DNA from: Parvibaculum sedimenti
Lineage (GTDB): Bacteria > Pseudomonadota > Alphaproteobacteria > Parvibaculales > Parvibaculaceae
NCBI RefSeq assembly: GCF_009184905.1
Contig: NZ_WESC01000018.1
Span: forward strand, 1-64,000
Length of the DNA stretch: 64,000 nt
Direction: 5' to 3'
Of this stretch, positions 18,105 through 24,528 are shown in pieces. How positions within the stretch are numbered: position 1 is the first letter of the stretch; the number at the start of each line of letters is the position of its first letter. The notes under the pieces are model-generated. The model did no database searches and had not been told where the DNA came from. It was given only the letters and a program-made list of their open reading frames with translations. A program made the translations under genes and the position numbers.

Positions 18105-18974
18105 ATGCAGTCCGCCCCGCTTCCCGTGCGCGTCGCGATCACCACGATCGTTTTGCTCTTCGCAGTCTTCGCCGGCTATCATCTCTGGAGCTACTACATG
18201 AGCGAGCCCTGGACGCGGGACGGCCGCGTCAGCGCCGATGTCGTCGAGGTCGCGCCCGATGTTTCGGGACTCGTCGTGCAGGTTTCCGTCGTGGACAATC
18301 AGTATGTGCGCGCGGGCGATCCCCTGTTCACCATCGACGCGGAGCGCTTCCGTCTCGCGCTCGACGAGGCGGCGGCGAATGTCGAGAACCGTAAGGCGCA
18401 GATGGAGCAGTTCGAGCGCGATGCCGCCCGCAAGCGTGGGCTTCGCGACGATGCTGTGAGCGCTTCCGCGCGCGAGCAGGCCAATACTAGCGCGGCTGCC
18501 GCGGCCGCTGCCTATCGCCAGGCGTTTGCGACCCTTGCGGTCGCGAAGCTCGACCTCGAGCGCACCACGGTGCGCGCGCCGGTCAATGGCTTTGTGACCA
18601 ATCTCAAGCTGCGCCGCGGCGATTATGGCCATACGGGCGCGCCGCTCCTCGCACTTGTCGATGCGGATACGTTCCACATCAACGGCTATTTTGAGGAGAC
18701 GAAGCTTCCGCGCATCCATGACGGCAATCCGGTTGCGATACATCTCATGGGTGTCGGCAAGGCACTGACCGGGCACGTCGTCGGCATTGCAAGCGCGATT
18801 GCAGACCGCGAGCTTGCGAGCAGCGACAATCTGCTTGCCAACGTCAACCCGACCTTCAGCTGGGTGCGCCTCGCGCAGCGCATTCCGGTCCGCATCGTGA
18901 TCGACAAGGTCCCCGATGGCGTTCGCCTCGCCGCAGGCCAGACGGCGACAGTTACCGTTCAGCCGAAGTCCTAG
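18105..18974 (+). CDS. HlyD-family membrane fusion protein (AaeA-like)
   Basis: A 289-residue periplasmic adaptor. One N-terminal membrane helix (about 8-27), a lipoyl half-motif near SADVVEVAPDVSGLVVQV, a short alpha-hairpin rich in Ala, Glu and Arg (about 85-150), the second lipoyl half (TVRAPVNGFVTNLKLRRGD) and a beta-barrel (FEETKLPRIHDGNPVAI). It links the FUSC pump to an outer-membrane channel, which is not encoded here. ATG at 18105 has TGGAGG upstream; longer readings run back through the DUF1656 gene in another frame and are artefacts. The TAG stop shares a CTAG with the converging hydrolase gene. Confidence 0.92.
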   Translation: MQSAPLPVRVAITTIVLLFAVFAGYHLWSYYMSEPWTRDGRVSADVVEVAPDVSGLVVQVSVVDNQYVRAGDPLFTIDAERFRLALDEAAANVENRKAQMEQFERDAARKRGLRDDAVSASAREQANTSAAAAAAAYRQAFATLAVAKLDLERTTVRAPVNGFVTNLKLRRGDYGHTGAPLLALVDADTFHINGYFEETKLPRIHDGNPVAIHLMGVGKALTGHVVGIASAIADRELASSDNLLANVNPTFSWVRLAQRIPVRIVIDKVPDGVRLAAGQTATVTVQPKS

Positions 18975-19915
18975 GCGCCGCCGTCTTCGCTCAGAAGGAT
19001 TTGCCCGCGCAGCCCGGCCATGGGCACCGGGCGGCCTTCGATCCAGGCGCGGAGCATCGCGTTGACCGCTTCCGGCGCCTCCTGCTGCACCCAGTGCGAA
19101 ACCTGCGGCAGGTAACGGATCGTGAAGTCCTTTACGAGCTTTTCCGTGCCGTAGGTCAGCTCGCGGCCAAGTGCCGAATCCTCCTCGCCCCAGATCATCA
19201 GCGTTGGCGTTTTGAGCTGCGGCGGATTGGTGAGCGCGCCCGTACCGCTGCGGTTGCGGAAGGCGGCGCGATAATAGTTGATCATCGCCGTCATCGCGCC
19301 GGGAAGCATCGCGGTCTTTCGATATTGCTCGAGAACGCTATCGGGAAAACGGCTCTTGTCGACCGCCATGCCGCGAAAGGCCTGCGCCACGGCCTGCGCG
19401 CGGTTCGCCGTAAAGATTTTTTCCGGCAACCATGGAAGCTGAAAGAAAAAGACGTACCAGGAGCGCTTGATCTGCGCCCAAGTCTTCAGCCCCTTCATGA
19501 AGAGCGCGGGATGGGGCAGGTTCATGACGATGAAGCGTTCGAGTGGACGTGCGCCTGAAAGCGCGAAGGCCCAGCCGATGGCGCCGCCCCAGTCATGGGC
19601 GATGAGCGTCACGGGCCCTGTGACGCCACGTGCGCGCGCTGCATCGATCAGCGCTGCTACGTCGGCCGTCAGATGTTCCATGCGGTAGGCATCGACGCCC
19701 TTGGGCCGCGTCGTGCCGCCATATCCGCGCAGATTGGGCGCCCAGGCCGTGTAGCCGAGTTCGGCGAGAAGCGGCAATTGGTGACGCCAGGAAAATTTGT
19801 TTTCCGGGAAGCCGTGAAGGAACAGGGCGAGCTTCTGTCCGTCGCCGCACATATCGACCTCGAAGGCGATGCCATTCGCCTCGATGAAGGCGGTTTCGAT
19901 CGGATGGACGGCCAT
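18971..19915 (-). CDS. Alpha/beta hydrolase, epoxide-hydrolase-like
   Basis: A 314-residue hydrolase. HGFPENKFSW gives the oxyanion hole (the HGxP motif of epoxide hydrolases and dehalogenases). The nucleophile is Asp in HDWGGAIGW rather than the Ser of esterases, and the late His is in QVSHWVQQEAP. A lid region with a Tyr-rich stretch (RSWYVFFFQLPWLPEK) follows the nucleophile. All this favours an epoxide hydrolase over an esterase. ATG at 19915 is preferred over 19930, with GGGAGAGAA just upstream. It converges on the HlyD gene and is divergent from the second MarR gene. Confidence 0.87.
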   Translation of the reverse strand: MAVHPIETAFIEANGIAFEVDMCGDGQKLALFLHGFPENKFSWRHQLPLLAELGYTAWAPNLRGYGGTTRPKGVDAYRMEHLTADVAALIDAARARGVTGPVTLIAHDWGGAIGWAFALSGARPLERFIVMNLPHPALFMKGLKTWAQIKRSWYVFFFQLPWLPEKIFTANRAQAVAQAFRGMAVDKSRFPDSVLEQYRKTAMLPGAMTAMINYYRAAFRNRSGTGALTNPPQLKTPTLMIWGEEDSALGRELTYGTEKLVKDFTIRYLPQVSHWVQQEAPEAVNAMLRAWIEGRPVPMAGLRGQILLSEDGGA

Positions 19916-20225
19916 ATTCTCTCCCGGCATTCTTGTCGTTGATTCCGGGCGTCACTATACGCGATTTGGGGAGGTGCCAAGGTCGATCTGGGGCGAGAGA
20001 ACGGCGAAGCGCGCGAATGCGCCTGCGGGGCAGAAATGTCTCCGAATAGTCGATGGTCGCAGTGATGGTGTCCATTCTCCTTCTCCGCCGGGGCGCTGGC
20101 GCAGTTCCGTGTTCACCGAGTCCGGGGGCAGTGCCGTCTCATGCTTGTCCTGCGTCAGCCTGGGCAGTATGGTCAGAATATCTGTCTAAAAAAGATGATC
20201 TATCTGGCTATATCAAGGAGGGGTG
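19916..20225. other. Divergent intergenic region between hydrolase and MarR genes
   Basis: About 310 nt with no convincing gene. The last 50 nt before the MarR start are AT-rich and contain a small palindrome AGATGATCT (20193-20201), next to the repeated words ATCTGTC and ATCTGGC. This is a plausible operator region for the divergent pair but is weak evidence on its own. Confidence 0.3.
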
Positions 20226-20690
20226 ATGGACGAAATCGACGGACCCGCCCGTCAGATCACATTCGGGGCGCTTTTTCGCGAGCCTTACTCCCATTATCTC
20301 GGCTGGCTCTATGCGCGGCTTCAGGAGCGCGGCTTTCCCGACATTCGGGTCGCCCATAGCGCGGTCGTCCGCACCATTGATGCCGAAAAAGGCTCGCGCG
20401 TCACCACGCTGGCGGAGCGGGCGGGCATGACGAAGCAGAGCATGGCCTATCTGGTCGATTCCCTCATTGATCTCGATTATCTGGAAATCGTGCCAGATCC
20501 GAAGGACAAGCGCGCCAAACTCGCGCGGCTGACGCGGCGGGGACGCAAGCTCATGGCGACGGCGGCTGCGCTGGGCGCGGAATATGAAGCCCTGCTGGCC
20601 GGGCGCATCGGTGCGGACAAAATGGCCGAATTGCGCCGCTTGCTCACCCGCGTCGCCACCGCGCTGCCTGACTGGAAGCCCGGCGAATGA
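20226..20690 (+). CDS. MarR-family transcriptional regulator
   Basis: A 154-residue winged-helix regulator. The helix-turn-helix lies near TTLAERAGMTKQSMAYLVDSL and the wing contains PDPKDKRAKLARLTRRG with the conserved Asp and Arg. AAGGAGGG directly precedes ATG 20226 (a GTG 3 nt earlier is also possible). It is divergent from the epoxide-hydrolase-like gene, so that gene is the natural target candidate. It is not obviously the same lineage as the MarR at 15349. Confidence 0.88.
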   Translation: MDEIDGPARQITFGALFREPYSHYLGWLYARLQERGFPDIRVAHSAVVRTIDAEKGSRVTTLAERAGMTKQSMAYLVDSLIDLDYLEIVPDPKDKRAKLARLTRRGRKLMATAAALGAEYEALLAGRIGADKMAELRRLLTRVATALPDWKPGE

Positions 20691-20812
20691 GGCGAAGGCA
20701 AATAAGCGGGAAGAACTGCGTATTCCAAGGCTTGCCTTCGCAATCCTGCCGAATTAAGTTCCCGGCCACTGCGGGAGGGGCCCCTATGGCGGCCCTGCAT
20801 CCCGCCGCCGGT

Positions 20813-20889
20813 GCAGGCGTAGCTCAGATGGTTAGAGCGCTAGATTGTGGATCTAGAGGTCCCCCGTTCGATCCGGGGCGCCTGTACCA
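20813..20889 (+). tRNA. tRNA-His (anticodon GTG)
   Basis: The cloverleaf folds fully. Acceptor GCAGGCG pairs with CGCCTGT; the D stem is GCTC/GAGC, the anticodon stem CTAGA/TCTAG with GTG at 20847-20849, and the T arm CCCCG-TTCGATC-CGGGG; the CCA end is encoded. The first pair is G1:U72 and the discriminator is A73. The base before G1 is T, so the extra G-1 typical of tRNA-His is not encoded. This is the known alphaproteobacterial variant, matched by the divergent hisS at 63306. Confidence 0.97.
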
Positions 20890-21024
20890 TTCTCCCCAAA
20901 TACAAGAGAAATTCGGGCGCCCGTTGAGGCGTGCAGGTCTTTGCCCTTTCGGGTTCCTTTGCAGCTTGCGTCGACCGGATTCGCACAGCAGGATCGCGCA
21001 ACCAAAAAACCGGAGGAGGGACGA

Positions 21025-21690
21025 ATGGGGTTGATCGTTTACGGGGCGCCGCTGTCGCCTTTCGTGCGCAAGGTGCGCGTTGTGCTTGCCGAAAAGGGGC
21101 TCGATTACAAGCTCGACCCCGTGACGCCTTTCCCGGCGCCGGACTGGTACAAGGAAATTTCGCCGCTCGGCCGCATTCCGGTGCTGCGCGACGAGGATGT
21201 GGGCCCCGACGCGACGTTGCCGGACAGCTCCGTCATCTGTGCTTATCTCGAGCGCAAGAAGCCTGAGCCTGCGCTCTATCCCAAGGAGAGCTTCGCCTAT
21301 GGGCGCGCGCTCTGGTTCGAGGAGTATGCGGATTCCGAACTCGCGGCGAATATCGGCATGGGCGTCTTCCGCCCGGTCGTGCTGGCGAAGCTGATGGGCC
21401 AGGCCTCCGACCGCGCGGCGGCCGAAAAGGCCATTGCCGAGAAACTGCCCAAATATTTCGACTATCTCGACAAGGAAATCGGCGGAAACGAGTTCTATGT
21501 CGGCGGCGCCTTCTCGATTGCGGATATTTCGGTGGCCACGCAATTCGTGAACTTCGCGCATGCGGGCTACTCGGTCGACGAGAAGAAATGGCCCAATCTC
21601 TCGCGCTTCCTGAAGGCGATCCACGCCCGACCGAGCTTTGCGGCCTGCATCGCCGAGGAAAGCGGGTTCGTCGCCAAGCTCGGTCTCTGA
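21025..21690 (+). CDS. Glutathione S-transferase family protein
   Basis: A 221-residue two-domain GST. The thioredoxin-like N-terminal domain runs about 1-78 (MGLIVYGAPLSPFVRKVRV, with Ser11 as the likely glutathione-activating residue; IPVLRDED is the cis-Pro loop and PDSSVICAYLE the glutathione site). The helical C-terminal domain covers about 90-215, with the usual FSIADISVATQF. ATG 21025 has GGAGGAGGG upstream. It follows tRNA-His and precedes a hairpin terminator at 21704. A role in conjugating or isomerising electrophiles, such as epoxide or enone products, is plausible but not shown. Confidence 0.9.
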   Translation: MGLIVYGAPLSPFVRKVRVVLAEKGLDYKLDPVTPFPAPDWYKEISPLGRIPVLRDEDVGPDATLPDSSVICAYLERKKPEPALYPKESFAYGRALWFEEYADSELAANIGMGVFRPVVLAKLMGQASDRAAAEKAIAEKLPKYFDYLDKEIGGNEFYVGGAFSIADISVATQFVNFAHAGYSVDEKKWPNLSRFLKAIHARPSFAACIAEESGFVAKLGL

Positions 21691-21703
21691 GCCTTTTCGA
21701 CCT

Positions 21704-21737
21704 GGACGCGGCGGCGGGGCGGACCACCGCCGCGTCC
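21704..21737 (+). terminator. Hairpin terminator after the GST gene
   Basis: An 11-bp perfect stem, GGACGCGGCGG with CCGCCGCGTCC, with a 12-nt loop starts 14 nt after the stop. The tail is pyrimidine-rich rather than a pure T run, so efficiency is uncertain. Confidence 0.5.
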
Positions 21738-21828
21738 ATCCATCTCTTTCCTTCAAAAACCGCTTCAAACCAGCTATTTGAATACCCAAGCGACACACCA
21801 AAATCACAAGCGCATTGGGAGGTTCACA

Positions 21829-23574
21829 ATGGCCGACACGCCTTGGCCCGCCATGAGCATTGCGGACGCTAACAGTCTGCTCACGGCTCCTGGCACGCCC
21901 TTCGAAATGGAAACCGTGACGATTCGCGGGATTCCGACGCGGGTCTACAAGAACGCGCCGCCGCATCTCCGGTTCATCTTCGAAGCCGGCCGCGCCTATG
22001 GCGCCCGCGACTTCATCGTCTATGAGGGCGAACGCCTCTCCTTTGAGAACCATTATCGCGCTGCGACGGCCTTCGCCCGTGTGCTCGCGAACAAATATGG
22101 CGTGAAGAAGGGCGACCGCGTGACTATCGCCATGCGGAACTTCCCCGAATGGTCGATTGCCTTCTGGGCCATCGCCGCGCTCGGCGCCGTCGTCGTTCCG
22201 GTCAATGCCTGGGGCACGGGACCCGAACTTGAATATTGCATCGCGGATTCCGGCTCGAAGGTCGTCGTCCTCGATCATGAGCGCGTCGATCGCCTGCGCC
22301 CGCATTTCCGCAACCTCGCGCTTGAGGGCATTGTCGCGGTGCGCACGCCGAAGGAAGAACTCGGCGTTGCCGAAGCCTTCGAGGATCTCGTCGGCAAGCC
22401 TTCCGATTATGCATCGCTCTCCGCCGATCCTCTGCCCGATCCGGGCCTCGTTCCCGAAGACGATGCGACGATCTTCTACACCTCGGGCACGACGGGTAAG
22501 CCCAAGGGCGCGCTCGGGACGCAGCGCAACATCATGACGAACCTCGTCAGCATGGCCTATGCGCCAGCCCGCGCCTGCCTACGTCGCGGCGAGATTCCCC
22601 AGCCGCCGAATCCGAGCGATCCGCAGCGCTCGATCCTGCTCTCCGTGCCTCTCTTCCACGCCACGGGTTGTCATTCGATCCTGGTGCCCATGTATGCGGG
22701 TGGCGGCAAGCTCGTCATCATGCACAAGTGGCAACCTGAGCGCGCGCTCCAGCTCATCGAGGAGGAGAAGCTTCAGGCCTTTGGCGGCGTGCCCGCCATG
22801 GTCTGGCAGGTGCTCGAAAGCCCCGACTTCGACAAATACGATACGTCGAGCGTCGAGTCTGTTTCTTATGGTGGCGCGCCGTCGGCGCCCGATCTCGTCA
22901 CGCGCATCAAGCAGCAGTTCCCGAAGGTCCATCCGGGCAATGGCTACGGCCTCACCGAAACCTCTTCGGTGACGACGCAGAATACCGCCGAGGATTATGT
23001 GAACCGTCCGGAAAGCGCCGGTCCGGCGGTTCCCGTCTGCGATCTCAAGGTCGTCGACGAGAACGGCAAGGAGGTGCCCACAGGCATGATCGGCGAGCTC
23101 TGGATCAAGGGGCCGAATGTCGTGAAGGGCTACTGGAACAAGCCCGAAGCGACGGAGGCTTCCTTCACCGATGGCTGGCTCCATTCGGGCGATCTCGTGC
23201 GCATCGACGACGAAGGCTTCGTCTTCATTCTCGACCGCGCCAAGGACATGCTCATTCGCGGCGGCGAGAACATCTATTGCGTCGAGGTTGAGGGCGCGCT
23301 TTATGCCCATCCCGCCGTGATGGACGCTGCCGTGGTCGGCATTCCGCACAAGGTTCTGGGCGAGGAAGTCGGCGCCGTCGTGCAGGTGGCGCCCGGCAAG
23401 AGCGTTACCGAGGAAGAGCTCAAGGCTCATGTCGGCAAGCTCCTCGCCGCGTTCAAGGTGCCGATCCGCATCGAGATTCGCCACGAGCCGCTGCCACGAA
23501 ACGCCAATGGCAAGATCCTCAAGACGGAGTTGCGCGAGGACATGAAGAAATATATCGGCCAGGGCGCAGCCTGA
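21829..23574 (+). CDS. Fatty-acid-CoA ligase-type AMP-dependent synthetase
   Basis: A 581-residue acyl-adenylate-forming enzyme that should activate a carboxylic acid to its CoA thioester with ATP. Motifs: FYTSGTTGKPKGA (A3, ATP phosphate binding), GYGLTETSS (A5), the hinge region SGDLVRIDDEGFVFILDRAKDM and the catalytic lysine region PRNANGKILKTELR (A10). ATG at 21829 is chosen because GGGAGG precedes it. It is followed by an SDR gene 70 nt downstream, probably one unit for oxidation of a fatty or aromatic acid. Chain-length preference cannot be read from the sequence. Confidence 0.9.
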   Translation: MADTPWPAMSIADANSLLTAPGTPFEMETVTIRGIPTRVYKNAPPHLRFIFEAGRAYGARDFIVYEGERLSFENHYRAATAFARVLANKYGVKKGDRVTIAMRNFPEWSIAFWAIAALGAVVVPVNAWGTGPELEYCIADSGSKVVVLDHERVDRLRPHFRNLALEGIVAVRTPKEELGVAEAFEDLVGKPSDYASLSADPLPDPGLVPEDDATIFYTSGTTGKPKGALGTQRNIMTNLVSMAYAPARACLRRGEIPQPPNPSDPQRSILLSVPLFHATGCHSILVPMYAGGGKLVIMHKWQPERALQLIEEEKLQAFGGVPAMVWQVLESPDFDKYDTSSVESVSYGGAPSAPDLVTRIKQQFPKVHPGNGYGLTETSSVTTQNTAEDYVNRPESAGPAVPVCDLKVVDENGKEVPTGMIGELWIKGPNVVKGYWNKPEATEASFTDGWLHSGDLVRIDDEGFVFILDRAKDMLIRGGENIYCVEVEGALYAHPAVMDAAVVGIPHKVLGEEVGAVVQVAPGKSVTEEELKAHVGKLLAAFKVPIRIEIRHEPLPRNANGKILKTELREDMKKYIGQGAA

Positions 23575-23583
23575 CGATAAAAG

Positions 23584-23620
23584 GCCCGCGCGCTTTCGGG
23601 GGAGGGTGCGCGGGCTCTTC
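23584..23620 (+). other. Stem-loop between the ligase and SDR genes
   Basis: GCCCGCGC (23584-23591) pairs with GCGCGGGC (23608-23615), followed by TCTTC. The T run is poor. It may partly end transcription or protect mRNA ends within the two-gene unit. Confidence 0.4.
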
Positions 23621-23644
23621 AATAATCAAGACAGGGAGGAGAAA

Positions 23645-24415
23645 ATGGAAATCTCGTTGAAGGGCCGCGTCGCCCTCGTCACCGGCGGCTCGCGCGGCAT
23701 TGGCCGCGCCATCGCCATCGCGCTTGCGGAAGCGGGCGCCGACATTGCGCTCAATTATCGCCGCGACGAAGAGGCTGCCGCCGAAACCGTCGCTGCAATT
23801 CAGAAGCTTGGATGCAAGGCGAAGGCCTATTCGGCCTCCGTCGAGAATTTCGAGGAAGACCAGAAGATGGTTGCCGACGTGCTGAAGGATTTCGGCTCCA
23901 TCGGCATTCTCGTCAACAATGCAGGCATTGCCTCGCGTGGCCAGTCTGTCGCCGATACCGATCCGCTGGAGATCGAGCGCGTACTGCGCGTCCATGCGCT
24001 GGCGCCGCATTTCATGTCGAAGCTCGTCATTCCGCACATGCGCAAGGAGAAGCGCGGCGACATCATCATCATTTCCTCGGTGGCGACGCTCCACATGGGC
24101 GCCAATGGCGGCCCCTACAACATGGGCAAGGCGGCAGCCGAAGCGCTGGCGCTGACGCTCGCCAAGGAGGAGCGCAAATACGGCATCCGCACGAACATCG
24201 TCGCGCCGGGCCTGACCGATACCGATATGGGCAGACGCCTCGCGGCCGCCCGTGCCGGAAAGAAGGACATGGATATCCACGAGCTCGACGCGCAATATCC
24301 CTTCGGTCATGTCTGTTCGCCGGAAGAAGTTGCGGCGGCGGTCGTCTATTTCGTCTCGGACGCCAATCCTTACGCCAATGGGCAGAAGCTCAACATCGAC
24401 GGCGGCGGGAACTAG
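23645..24415 (+). CDS. Short-chain dehydrogenase/reductase (3-oxoacyl reductase-like)
   Basis: A 256-residue classical SDR. TGGSRGIGRAIA binds the nucleotide, NNAGIASRG stabilises the fold, Ser in IISSVATL and the YNMGK catalytic pair follow, and the C-terminus has VAPGLTDTDMG. The basic residue after the glycine motif suggests NADP(H). Related proteins reduce or oxidise 3-oxoacyl groups or secondary alcohols. ATG at 23645 has GGGAGGAG upstream. It is downstream of the acyl-CoA ligase and upstream of a strong two-way terminator. Confidence 0.9.
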   Translation: MEISLKGRVALVTGGSRGIGRAIAIALAEAGADIALNYRRDEEAAAETVAAIQKLGCKAKAYSASVENFEEDQKMVADVLKDFGSIGILVNNAGIASRGQSVADTDPLEIERVLRVHALAPHFMSKLVIPHMRKEKRGDIIIISSVATLHMGANGGPYNMGKAAAEALALTLAKEERKYGIRTNIVAPGLTDTDMGRRLAAARAGKKDMDIHELDAQYPFGHVCSPEEVAAAVVYFVSDANPYANGQKLNIDGGGN

Positions 24416-24480
24416 TCGATCCCTGTGCCGCCACTCTGGGACAGACCCGGGGTGACATTGGTGGATGTTGCGAGCAAACA

Positions 24481-24516
24481 AAAAAAGGCCGGCATTTTTG
24501 CCGGCCTTTTCTTTTG
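24481..24516. terminator. Two-way terminator between the SDR and beta-glucan synthase genes
   Basis: AAAAGGCCGGC pairs with GCCGGCCTTTT around a 6-nt loop, with a T run on the plus side (CTTTTCTTTT) and a matching T run on the minus strand from the upstream A tract. It serves both converging genes. Confidence 0.92.
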
Positions 24517-24528
24517 TCTTTTTGTCCT

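Noticed and set aside
20890-21024. Possible second tRNA or small RNA after tRNA-His
   Set aside because: No further cloverleaf or terminator is visible before the GST ribosome site.
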